Origin: CAYWFF01 sp964458085
GTDB taxonomy: Bacteria; Patescibacteriota; Microgenomatia; UBA8517
Reading direction: 5' to 3'
Assembly: GCA_964458085.1 (NCBI GenBank)
Contig: CAYWFF010000025.1
Span: 1 to 14,586 of the forward strand
DNA: 14,586 nucleotides
How positions within the stretch are numbered: the stretch's first letter is position 1; every line of letters begins with the position of its first letter. The translations under genes were made by a program, and so were the position numbers. The notes beneath the pieces were generated by a model, which was not told where the DNA came from, made no database searches, and saw only the letters and a list, made by a program, of their open reading frames with translations. Positions 1 to 6,262 of this stretch are shown here, in pieces.

Positions 1-1831
1 TTTGAGTTATTTCGTATGCTTTAAACAAGCTCATGGGGATAAGAGCATTGGCATACGTTAATCTGTTCTCAAACCATTGCCAGTCTCTGGTAGCTGTTTT
101 TTCATACATTCTCAAAAGTTCCGAAGCGTGTTTTTTCAGAAAAATAATTTCAAATTCATCGTTTGCTTTTCGGTTTTCCAAGTATGCACATAGTCCTAAT
201 ATTACAAACGTCCGCGAGCGTATTTCAACTAAACTTTTAATAATGGGGTGTGTTTTGTCCCACATCTCCTGTGCTTTTTTTCTGATTAAATCCGGCATGA
301 GTTTATTGCCTGCAGTCACACCAAGAGCCCATATTGCACGGGCACGAGCATCATTTAAATTTTCTTCTGAATTTTGCGGTGTAGGTTTACGGGAATCATC
401 TAGATAATTAACAAAATTACCGTTTTCCATTTGACATGCACTTAAAAAATGTAAATAAATACGGGTAAATTTCAATACATCTTTTCTGGAGAAGTCAGTT
501 TCCAGCAACTTATTCATGAGAATTAATGCCCGCGCATTGTCGTCAATGGTGTAGCCCAACTCGGGCATGGGGACATCGTATTTGGCAAATTGATACAACC
601 CAACATTTGTTGTCATTTTCTTAAGATGTTTGAGGCTGATTTTGGGAAGTAATAGATGACCATTGGTAAAGCGGTCTGAGATATGCTCAATAAGAGATAA
701 ATAGTCTGCCGCTACGTTGTTCCATAACATGGATCGCGTTTTTGCAAAAGCGCTTCGATGCATTTTTAAAAGTCTTTTGGGGTTTCCCAATAACTCTAAA
801 ATAGCATCAGCATATCCTGCATAATCTTTTATGGGAACGATTCTTCCTGTGTTATTTTTTATTACTTCTTTTGCCTGAGAAAATGCCGTTGTTACAACCG
901 CTCTCCCAGAACCTAGGGCATAAGAAAACGTCCCGCTTACGGACTGATTAGCGTCAAGTGAAGTTGCAACATAGATATCAGTTGCTTGTAGAAAGTTGAG
1001 CAAATCATCATATTCCAGGAATTTATCGTAAAAGCGTACATGTTTTTGCAACTTAAGCCTTTTTACTAAACGGATTAACTCAAGTCTGTATTTTTCTCCT
1101 TCTTTTCTTCTTACAAGCGGGTGAGTTTGGCCGAGTATCAAATAAAGTATGTCAGGATGTTTTTCAACTACTTTAGGAAGCGCTCGAATGACGTAATCTA
1201 TCCCTTTATTTCTACTTAAAAGTCCGAATGTAGTTAATACTGTTTTTCCCTCCAGCTTCATCCGCCTTTTTCCCTGACTGGGTGTTCGGAAAAGTACCGG
1301 ATGAATACCGTGAAGAATTACTGAAACTTTCTCAGGTTCCACCGGATATAGCTTTTCCAGAATCCTTTTGGAGTTAACACTCAAAACTGCAATAGCATCC
1401 GAATATTTTAAGACCTGCTGGGTTACTTTATACATTGGACCAGTTGGTTCGGGAAGAACAGTGTGCATTATGGTGATACAGGGTTTTTTGCACCGTTTGA
1501 GAAACTCTACGATATACGAGCCTTCCCTTCCGCCAAAAAGTCCGTATTCGTGCTGAACAATAACAACTGCCACTCGTTCATCCTGAGATATTTCTTTTGC
1601 TTTTTCGATGTAATCTTTTTTATATTCTTTATCTATAATCCATTCCACTTCGTCCGAGTACTGATACGCATCTACTCCGGTAAAGTTTACCGCAGCAACT
1701 TTTGTAGACAATGAACTGTTGGCCAGTTTTCCAATCGCCTGAAGTAAGTTTTGATTAAATGTTGATATTCCCTCTTCAACCGGAGGGTAGGTGCCTAAAA
1801 AGATAACCGTCGGTTTTATTTTTGCTTCCAT
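1..1831 (-). CDS. GT4 glycosyltransferase with C-terminal six-hairpin-glycosidase-like domain, 3' end outside window
   Basis: An uninterrupted minus-strand frame runs from ATG at 1831 off the left edge (610 codons visible). Residues 1-385 look like a GT-B fold family 4 glycosyltransferase: an N-terminal GTYPPVEEGI glycine loop near 13-22, a QHEYGLFGG segment near 93-101, TFGLLSRNKGID near 201-212 (the start of the nucleotide-sugar domain), and NQSVSGTFSYALGSGRAVV near 295-313 in place of the usual donor-binding E-x7-E region. Residues about 405-610 are helical, with YTIDDNARAL (427-436), NDARARAIWALG (493-504) and WQWFENRLTYANAL (584-597), resembling alpha/alpha-toroid domains fused to GT4 enzymes. 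The role is probably transfer of a sugar, possibly mannose, onto a cell-surface glycan in the cytoplasm; the substrate is unknown. An AGGGGA stretch about 10 nt before the ATG could be a ribosome binding site. No signal peptide or membrane segment is seen. The GT4 call is firm; the C-terminal call rests on motif resemblance. Confidence 0.85.
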   Translation of the reverse strand, partial: MEAKIKPTVIFLGTYPPVEEGISTFNQNLLQAIGKLANSSLSTKVAAVNFTGVDAYQYSDEVEWIIDKEYKKDYIEKAKEISQDERVAVVIVQHEYGLFGGREGSYIVEFLKRCKKPCITIMHTVLPEPTGPMYKVTQQVLKYSDAIAVLSVNSKRILEKLYPVEPEKVSVILHGIHPVLFRTPSQGKRRMKLEGKTVLTTFGLLSRNKGIDYVIRALPKVVEKHPDILYLILGQTHPLVRRKEGEKYRLELIRLVKRLKLQKHVRFYDKFLEYDDLLNFLQATDIYVATSLDANQSVSGTFSYALGSGRAVVTTAFSQAKEVIKNNTGRIVPIKDYAGYADAILELLGNPKRLLKMHRSAFAKTRSMLWNNVAADYLSLIEHISDRFTNGHLLLPKISLKHLKKMTTNVGLYQFAKYDVPMPELGYTIDDNARALILMNKLLETDFSRKDVLKFTRIYLHFLSACQMENGNFVNYLDDSRKPTPQNSEENLNDARARAIWALGVTAGNKLMPDLIRKKAQEMWDKTHPIIKSLVEIRSRTFVILGLCAYLENRKANDEFEIIFLKKHASELLRMYEKTATRDWQWFENRLTYANALIPMSLFKAYEITQ

Positions 1832-2089
1832 ATTAACTTCTTCCCCTCACTACTTTAATGTTGTTTTGTAAGAATCTCTTAAGAGAAATATAGTTACAGT
1901 TATTCTAACGCAATACTTACATTTTCCATACCTTTTCCTCACTGCTTAACTCATATAGTGTATAAGTATTATAATCAACAATTTATAAAATTAAGCTTAA
2001 GTGTCTAATGGGGTATATATTTATGCTTGCGCTAGTTAGCAGAAAATTGCTAACTTATTTTTTTAATTGGAATGATATATATTGAAATA
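1832..2089. other. Divergent intergenic region between the glycosyltransferase and greA
   Basis: No coding frame is credible here. The region is strongly AT-rich. It contains a perfect 12-bp palindrome, TCTCTTAAGAGA, at 1875-1886, which would lie in the leader of the minus-strand glycosyltransferase mRNA. It also holds a plus-strand terminator hairpin (listed separately) and one copy of the decamer ATGGGGTATA at 2008-2017, repeated at 2105-2114 within the greA promoter. A promoter for the glycosyltransferase should lie here, but I found no convincing -35/-10 pair on the minus strand. Confidence 0.6.
2034..2064 (+). terminator. Orphan intrinsic terminator upstream of greA
   Basis: A perfect 8-bp stem, AGTTAGCA (2034-2041) with TGCTAACT (2048-2055), closes the 6-nt loop GAAAAT and is followed by TA and seven T (2058-2064). 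The T-tract makes it directional on the plus strand. No plus-strand gene precedes it in the window; it could end a short noncoding transcript or insulate the greA promoter that starts 26 nt further on. Confidence 0.7.
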
Positions 2090-2118
2090 TTGACAAAAAA
2101 TGAGATGGGGTATACAAT
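2090..2118 (+). promoter_or_regulatory. Sigma70-type promoter for greA
   Basis: TTGACA (2090-2095) is a perfect -35 box, spaced 17 nt from TACAAT (2113-2118), a 5/6 match to the -10 box. The start site is expected near 2125, giving a leader of about 130 nt before the greA start. The spacer contains ATGGGGTATA, also present at 2008-2017. Confidence 0.8.
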
Positions 2119-2140
2119 TTCCTAGTTATTGAGCATGATT

Positions 2141-2228
2141 TCCCCCCTCATGCGGGTCGTCCACTTAACTTGTAAAGTCTTATTTTGCAAAGATACGCTT
2201 TAACTTTTAAAGGATGACAAAAGGGGGA
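2141..2228 (+). promoter_or_regulatory. Possible greA leader pairing that hides a G-rich ribosome binding site
   Basis: A C-run in TCCCCCC (2141-2147), at the start of the expected greA leader, is complementary to GGGGGA (2223-2228), the G-run that acts as the apparent ribosome binding site of the small upstream ORF. Pairing TCCCCC with GGGGGA gives 6 bp, mostly G-C, over a loop of about 75 nt. This is seen only as complementarity; no folding calculation was done. Confidence 0.3.
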
Positions 2229-2234
2229 TTTTTA

Positions 2235-2252
2235 ATGCTTATAGCAATATAG
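2235..2252 (+). CDS. Upstream mini-ORF in the greA leader (MLIAI)
   Basis: This is a five-codon frame, ATG to TAG, preceded 7 nt upstream by a G-run (GGGGG at 2223-2227) that fits a ribosome binding site. It ends four bases before the greA ATG at 2257, which has no Shine-Dalgarno site of its own. An in-frame ATG at 2214 would extend it to 12 residues (MTKGGFLMLIAI). The arrangement suggests ribosomes enter here and re-initiate on greA. Whether the peptide is made is inference; the greA start could also be used directly. Confidence 0.4.
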   Translation: MLIAI

Positions 2253-2256
2253 ACAC

Positions 2257-2727
2257 ATGGACGCAATGAATAGACCAGTACAAATTACATCGCAAGGACT
2301 TGAAGCTCTTAAACAAGAGCTTGGAGAACTTACAAATACAAAAAGACCAAAAGTCGTGGATAGGCTGTCAAACGCCCGCCAACAGGGGGATTTGGCTGAA
2401 AACAGCGATTATCATAATGCCAAAGATGAACTAGAGTTTTTGGACGGCAGAATTAGTGAGCTTGAAGAAGTTTTAACTAATGCTGTTGTAGTGGATGATG
2501 CATCTGCGGGCGATCAGGTTTCAGTCGGCACTAAAGTAACCCTCAGAAACGGTAACGGTGAACACACTTTCCATATCGTTGGCGAATGGGAAGCTGATCC
2601 TGCACAAAAGAAAATATCGCACAGTTCACCCTTAGGACAAGCACTGCTGGGAAGAAAAGTTGGAGAAACCGTCGAATTTGAAGCTCCGGCAGGAAAAATT
2701 ACGTATAAGATTTTGGATATAGGTTAA
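2257..2727 (+). CDS. greA: Transcription elongation factor GreA
   Basis: The 156-aa protein has the normal GreA length and layout. An N-terminal antiparallel coiled coil (about residues 8-78) carries the acidic tip GDLAENSDYHNAKDE (44-58); D45 and E48 correspond to the two acidic residues that GreA places in the RNA polymerase active site. A C-terminal FKBP-like domain contains SPLGQALLGRKVGE (124-137). GreA binds the polymerase secondary channel and stimulates cleavage of backtracked RNA 3' ends. It is transcribed from the promoter at 2090-2118 as an apparently single gene. ATG 2257 was chosen because the family begins about ten residues before the ITxxGxxxLxxEL segment; ATG 2266 is an alternative. 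Neither has its own ribosome binding site (see the mini-ORF upstream). Confidence 0.96.
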   Translation: MDAMNRPVQITSQGLEALKQELGELTNTKRPKVVDRLSNARQQGDLAENSDYHNAKDELEFLDGRISELEEVLTNAVVVDDASAGDQVSVGTKVTLRNGNGEHTFHIVGEWEADPAQKKISHSSPLGQALLGRKVGETVEFEAPAGKITYKILDIG

Positions 2728-2744
2728 ATTCGCGTCTAACCTAT
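2719..2744 (+). terminator. Hairpin at the end of greA, without a T-tract
   Basis: ATAGGTTA (2719-2726) pairs perfectly with TAACCTAT (2737-2744) around a 10-nt loop, overlapping the greA stop codon. No run of T follows, so it may protect the mRNA 3' end or be a weak terminator rather than a classic intrinsic one. Confidence 0.4.
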
Positions 2745-2780
2745 CAACTTAATAAAGTGGAAATTTTCTTCAGAGGATAT

Positions 2781-2835
2781 TTTTACTCTTAATAAAGCAG
2801 AGAACCCCAAAAGCTCGAAAATTAATCGTTGTAGT
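2781..2835. repeat. Left copy of a 55-nt exact duplicate flanking an assembly gap
   Basis: Bases 2781-2835 are identical to 2936-2990 over 55 nt, and the two copies sit directly on either side of a 100-N run. Two contig ends that share one 55-nt overlap would look exactly like this, so it is most likely an unmerged assembly overlap and not a biological repeat. Confidence 0.9.
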
Positions 2836-2935
2836 NNNNNNNNNNNNNNNNNNNNNNNNNNNNNNNNNNNNNNNNNNNNNNNNNNNNNNNNNNNNNNNNN
2901 NNNNNNNNNNNNNNNNNNNNNNNNNNNNNNNNNNN
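2836..2935. other. 100-N scaffold gap between greA and lysS
   Basis: This run of 100 N is a placeholder length. Because the same 55 nt occur on both sides, the true sequence may have no gap here: collapsing the copies would leave about 211 nt between greA and lysS. The rest of the greA-lysS intergenic region holds only AT-rich sequence, the greA end hairpin and the lysS promoter. Confidence 0.95.
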
Positions 2936-2990
2936 TTTTACTCTTAATAAAGCAGAGAACCCCAAAAGCTCGAAAATTAATCGTTGTAGT
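2936..2990. repeat. Right copy of the 55-nt exact duplicate flanking the gap
   Basis: This matches 2781-2835 exactly (see that entry). Sequence to its right (AACATTATTTTTT and onward) leads into the lysS promoter. Confidence 0.9.
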
Positions 2991-3058
2991 AACATTATTT
3001 TTTAAGTAAATAGGGAAAACCGGAAACTGTAATTTTTAACTTTGGTGCTTAAGTTCAA

Positions 3059-3087
3059 TTTACTTAATTACCGTAGTTTGTTACACT
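3059..3087 (+). promoter_or_regulatory. Promoter placed for a leaderless lysS mRNA
   Basis: TACACT (3082-3087) with an upstream TG (extended -10, TGTTACACT) lies 6 nt before the lysS ATG at 3094. TTTACT (3059-3064), a 4/6 match to the -35 box, lies 17 nt upstream. Transcription would start at or next to the A of the ATG, leaving no room for a ribosome binding site. Confidence 0.6.
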
Positions 3088-3093
3088 TGGCAT

Positions 3094-4409
3094 ATGGCTA
3101 AATCGCGACTGGAAGAAATCAGAGACATTCGACTCGAAAAAACTAAAAAGCTGCAAAAACTTGGTATATATCCCTATCCTTCAAAAAGTGAAAAGAAGTT
3201 TACGAATAAACATATTAATGATGAGTTTTCTGAATTTGAAAACAAAGAAGTAATAGTTGCCGGAAGGTTAATGTCGTGGAGGGAGCATGGAAATATTGCC
3301 TTTGGGCATATTCAGGATGCTACCGGAAACTTGCAACTTTTCGTCCAAAAGGATAAATTGGAAGAAACAAATAAAGAGAAGCAGACAATCGGATTTGCCG
3401 ATTTATCACTTCTGGATGTGGGGGATTTTATCGAAGCAAACGGTATTGTGACAAAGACAGTCCGGGGTGAAATCTCAGTTGTTCCCAACTCTATAAAACT
3501 GCTGACAAAATCGCTTCGCTCTTTACCTGAAAAATGGGAAGGCCTCAAAGATCGGGAACTTATTTTTCGGAAAAGGTATTTGGACTTAATAATGAATCCC
3601 AAACGTAGAGAGCTTTTCCAAAGAAAAGCAAAATTTTGGCAAGTAAACAGGCTTTTTATGCTTGAGAAAGGATTTGTTGAAGTTGAAACGCCGGTACTGG
3701 AGCATTTTACCGGGGGTGCTGACGCCCGACCTTTTAAAACTCATCACAACACACTTGATGAAGATTTTTATCTTCGAATTTCAACAGAACTTTATTTAAA
3801 AAGATTAATAGGAGGAGGTTTTGAGAAAATATTTACCTTGGGGCCAAATTTCAGAAATGAAGGAATTGACGATGAACATTTGCAGGAATACTACCAAATT
3901 GAATGGTATTGGGCTTATGCAAACTATCGTGACAATATGGACATGGTCAAAGAAATGTTCCGCTATATTGCTCAAAACGTTTATGGCAAAACAAAGTTTG
4001 AGTCAAAAGGACATTCATTTGACTTGGCAGAAGAATGGCAGGAAATTGATTATGTTGAAATATTGAAAGAAAAATTTGGAATAGATATATTTACTTCCAG
4101 TGATGAAGAAATACATTCAGTTGTCAAAAAACAAGGAATTGAATTAGAAGGAGCGATCAATAGAAATAGGTTAATTGACAATTTGTGGAAAGCAGTTAGG
4201 AAAGACATATCAGGTCCTGCATTTTTAATTAATGAGCCGAAATTTATGTCGCCTCTTGCAAAATCAAAACAAGATGACGAAAAGATAACTGAGAGATTTC
4301 ATGTAATTTTGGCAGGATCTGAACTGGGAAACGGTTATTCAGAACTCAATGATCCAGTGGATCAGTTTGAAAGGTTTAGTGAACAGCAAAAAGCCAGAGA
4401 CGCTGGGGA
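3094..4409 (+). CDS. lysS: Lysyl-tRNA synthetase, class II; 3' end lost in an assembly gap
   Basis: This charges tRNA-Lys with lysine using ATP. An N-terminal helix is followed by an OB-fold anticodon-binding domain (about residues 52-140, with VAGRLMSWREHGNIAFGHI), then the class II catalytic domain: motif 1 around VEVETPVLEH (195-204), a GGADARPFKTHHN segment (207-219), and motif 2 with FTLGPNFRNEGIDDEHLQEY (247-266). ELGNGYSELNDPVDQ (410-424) is typical of LysRS. The sequence breaks at residue 438, just before the acidic stretch and motif 3, so about 65 C-terminal residues are missing. The reading frame continuing after the N run belongs to another protein. The ATG fits the family and a -10 box sits 6 nt before it. 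The gene is probably intact in the organism. Confidence 0.95.
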
Positions 4410-4509
4410 NNNNNNNNNNNNNNNNNNNNNNNNNNNNNNNNNNNNNNNNNNNNNNNNNNNNNNNNNNNNNNNNNNNNNNNNNNNNNNNNNNNNNNNNNNN
4501 NNNNNNNNN
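4410..4509. other. 100-N scaffold gap inside lysS
   Basis: This placeholder replaces the end of lysS and the start of the following HD-domain gene. Unlike the first gap, its flanks are not duplicates. LysRS alone needs about 200 nt more plus a stop codon, so the true gap must exceed 100 nt. By chance the N run keeps one frame open, which creates a false 712-aa fusion. Confidence 0.95.
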
Positions 4510-5232
4510 AACTATGATGATATTTTAAAAGAAGTAGCACTATTTGCAAAACAGTATAAAGAAAAAAACAGTCTCCCCCCAATCCCTTCTGAACAAGACA
4601 CTAAACATATTTCACTAATCGTTAAACATAATTTTGATCCAATTGTAAAAGATATTGAAGAGTATTTTGAATCAGTTGACGCTGATATTAATAATTCCTT
4701 AGAGCATGCTTTATGGGTTGCAAGGCTTGCAGGATACATCTCTGAAAAAGAAGCAGAAAGACACGCTCTTTCTCAACTACAAAAGGATCTAATTATAAAG
4801 AACACAATACTTGCCGGTCTGTTGCACGATATTGAACGGCATCTTGGGTGCGGCATGTCTCACGCAGTCGAAGGAGAAAAAACTGCCAGAAAGATTCTTA
4901 AAGAGAATAGATTATTAGATGAAAATATTCTATTAACTGTTCTTCATCATGATGAATTTGAATACAAACCGGATAAGTCAAACGTAGAACTCAAAATCAT
5001 TTTCGGTTCTGTGTATGATATTGATAAATTAAGATATGGAACTGAACGAGAGAAAGATTTTTGGCTTATGGAACAAAGAAAAGGAATTGCGCCTGAAGAA
5101 GCAATACATGATTATAATTTCTTATTTCCGATTCTGGACTCTTGGCATACCCATTTTGGTAAAAAAGTATGCAGACAATATTTGGTTTATGCTTTAGAGA
5201 TATCCAAATATATTGAATCTAAGTTTTCATAA
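4510..5232 (+). CDS. HD-domain metal-dependent phosphohydrolase, 5' end lost in gap
   Basis: The visible 240 residues carry the HD signature in order: a histidine in SLEHALWVARLA (H66 of the visible part), the HD pair in LAGLLHDIER (H106-D107), paired histidines in LTVLHHDEF (146-147), and aspartates in SVYDIDKLRYG (D170, D172). HD proteins are cytoplasmic, metal-binding hydrolases, often acting on nucleotides or cyclic nucleotides; the substrate here is unknown. About 60 residues precede the first histidine, so the missing part is probably short or may itself hold another domain. The gene lies downstream of lysS on the same strand, so co-transcription is likely. The start cannot be set because of the N run. 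It should not be read as part of LysRS. Confidence 0.8.
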   Translation, partial: NYDDILKEVALFAKQYKEKNSLPPIPSEQDTKHISLIVKHNFDPIVKDIEEYFESVDADINNSLEHALWVARLAGYISEKEAERHALSQLQKDLIIKNTILAGLLHDIERHLGCGMSHAVEGEKTARKILKENRLLDENILLTVLHHDEFEYKPDKSNVELKIIFGSVYDIDKLRYGTEREKDFWLMEQRKGIAPEEAIHDYNFLFPILDSWHTHFGKKVCRQYLVYALEISKYIESKFS

Positions 5233-5236
5233 ATAT

Positions 5237-5265
5237 TTGTAATACGAATAAAGTATTGTTACAAT
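5237..5265 (+). promoter_or_regulatory. Promoter for the structured RNA downstream
   Basis: TTGTAA (5237-5242) is 17 nt from TACAAT (5260-5265), which also has an extended -10 TG (TGTTACAAT). The predicted start is near 5272. TTGTAATAC (5237-5245) is an imperfect inverted repeat of GTATTGTTACAA (5253-5264), so the promoter could also hold an operator or a weak hairpin at the end of the previous gene. Confidence 0.7.
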
Positions 5266-5271
5266 ATCTGT

Positions 5272-5436
5272 TAACAACGCTTGAGATGGCATCCAACCAT
5301 CAAGTTGCTTGGGGTAACAACCAAGCCGTATAAACTACGTTACAGTTGTAAATTAAGATTCAGTTGAGCTGGCAACTCCCTTAAATTGTATTTACGGGGC
5401 GCAACACCTTATCATATCTATGAAAGGTGTTTTTTT
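5272..5436 (+). ncRNA. Candidate structured noncoding RNA or attenuator leader, family not recognised
   Basis: A non-coding stretch of about 165 nt has its own promoter and ends at an intrinsic terminator. Hairpins visible by eye, in order: CTT-(GA bulge)-GATGG (5280-5289) with CCATCAAG (5297-5304); GCTTGG (5307-5312) with CCAAGC (5321-5326), whose loop bases GTAAC (5314-5318) could form a pseudoknot with GTTAC (5339-5343); GTAAATTAAG (starting near 5348) with CTTAA and TTTAC further on, enclosing AGTTG/CAACT; then the terminator. It could be a stand-alone small RNA or a cis leader controlling the phosphatase gene, whose upstream ORF begins 68 nt after the T-tract. I could not match it to 6S, SRP, tmRNA, T-box or a common riboswitch. 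No folding program was run. Confidence 0.5.
5403..5436 (+). terminator. Intrinsic terminator of the structured RNA
   Basis: AACACCTT (5403-5410) pairs perfectly with AAGGTGTT (5424-5431) over a 13-nt loop, followed directly by an uninterrupted T-run to 5436. It is directional on the plus strand and is the best terminator in the window. Confidence 0.85.
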
Positions 5437-5470
5437 GTGTACTTATTAAATTTACAAATAATACACAATC

Positions 5471-5494
5471 CTTCCGAAGCCTTGGCGAAGGAGG
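5471..5494. repeat. Small imperfect palindrome resembling a dispersed CPR repeat
   Basis: The element begins CTTCCGAAGCCTTGGCGAAG and continues GAGG. It has CCTTC/GAAGG outer complementarity and an inner GCC-TT-GGC. Similar G+C-rich elements (CTTCGCC-AAGGC-TTCGG type) recur between and inside genes in many Patescibacteria genomes; this is from memory, and only one copy is in the window. Its GAAGGAGG end also acts as the ribosome binding site of the small ORF at 5505. Confidence 0.4.
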
Positions 5495-5504
5495 ATGTAG
5501 AATT

Positions 5505-5558
5505 ATGAGATTAGATAGTAATAAATTAAAAAGATACCAAAGGATGAAAAACAAATAA
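5505..5558 (+). CDS. Upstream mini-ORF before the phosphatase gene (17 aa)
   Basis: An ATG with the strongest ribosome binding site in the window (GAAGGAGG at 5487-5494, 10 nt before the ATG) opens a 17-residue basic peptide, MRLDSNKLKRYQRMKNK, ending in TAA two bases before the phosphatase ATG at 5561. A second GGATG lies inside it. Termination next to the next start suggests translational coupling. It could be a leader peptide with no function beyond loading ribosomes. Confidence 0.45.
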   Translation: MRLDSNKLKRYQRMKNK

Positions 5559-5560
5559 CA

Positions 5561-6262
5561 ATGGAAGAAGATCTGTTACAACTCGAGATGAATAAAGAAT
5601 TAAAAGATCAGCAGCGGTTGTCCAAAGTTGTATTGGTTAGGCATGCAGAGTCTCTTGCAAACAAAGAAGGAATATATCAAGGACAAACACATGACACCGA
5701 CCTTTCACCGCTGGGACAATTGCAAGCACAAGCTGTTGCACGAAGACTTGCGGAACTAGGGATAAGGCATGTTGTCTCAAGCCCTCTGAAGCGAACCTTT
5801 CAAACCGCAATTGAAATAGCGAAATGTATCGATTGCGATGTGACCATTGAGTCAAGAATTATTGAGACCAATCATGGAATCTGGGAAGGCAAACACAAAA
5901 ACTGGATAGCAGAAAACTATGGCGATATTTATTCACTTTGGCTGACAAAACCAAGTGCTGTAGTTTTTCCCGGGGGTGAATCATTTATGGAAACTGTAGC
6001 CAGGGTGCAATCTTTTCTTTCCGATACCGCATTAGATGAAGACACCATATTGGTAACTCACGATAATATAATCCGTATTGCACTTGCATTATCTGCGAAT
6101 CTCGATCTTGATCTTATTTGGCGATTTGAATTGGAATCTGCGGCGCTTAACTTTTTTGAAAAAACCAATAAAAATGGTCAAACAAAACTCCGGCTTCTGA
6201 TGGCAAATGACGTGCGACATCTGAACGGTTTGCGGGCTGAAATGAAAGACCATGCATTATGA
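5561..6262 (+). CDS. Histidine phosphatase superfamily protein (phosphoglycerate mutase-like)
   Basis: The 233-aa protein has the branch 1 histidine phosphatase signature: RHAES (R27-H28, the phosphorylated histidine), the conserved arginine in SSPLKRT (R78), the acid/base glutamate in IIETNHGIWEG (E102), and the second histidine in LVTHDNIIR (H167, with DN where many members have GG). These cytoplasmic enzymes remove phosphate from small metabolites or proteins; the substrate cannot be told from sequence. About 22 residues precede the first beta strand, slightly longer than usual; ATG 5588 is an alternative start. The chosen ATG lies two bases after the small upstream ORF. The stop overlaps the next gene by 4 nt (ATGA), so they are co-translated. 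Not a glycolytic mutase with confidence, since those are longer and more conserved. Confidence 0.85.
   Translation: MEEDLLQLEMNKELKDQQRLSKVVLVRHAESLANKEGIYQGQTHDTDLSPLGQLQAQAVARRLAELGIRHVVSSPLKRTFQTAIEIAKCIDCDVTIESRIIETNHGIWEGKHKNWIAENYGDIYSLWLTKPSAVVFPGGESFMETVARVQSFLSDTALDEDTILVTHDNIIRIALALSANLDLDLIWRFELESAALNFFEKTNKNGQTKLRLLMANDVRHLNGLRAEMKDHAL

Noticed and set aside
33..407. 124-aa plus-strand frame at the left edge
   Set aside because: It is antisense to the glycosyltransferase toroid domain, whose frame is open and motif-bearing over the whole stretch.
2781..2990. CRISPR or tandem repeat
   Set aside because: There are only two copies, and they are separated by N. The 55-nt length and exact identity point to an assembly overlap.
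3094..5232. A single 712-aa LysRS-HD protein
   Set aside because: The frame is kept open only by 100 N. LysRS lacks motif 3 before the gap and the following sequence is a different family.
5279..5343. Fluoride (crcB) riboswitch
   Set aside because: GAGATGGCATCC followed by CCATCAA looks similar at first, but the short stem flanking the loop and the later ATGCC-type pseudoknot partner are absent.
5272..5436. T-box leader or a common riboswitch for the downstream gene
   Set aside because: There is no T-box antiterminator bulge sequence, and I see none of the core motifs of TPP, SAM, lysine, purine, FMN, c-di-GMP or cobalamin switches. The downstream gene is also not a synthetase.
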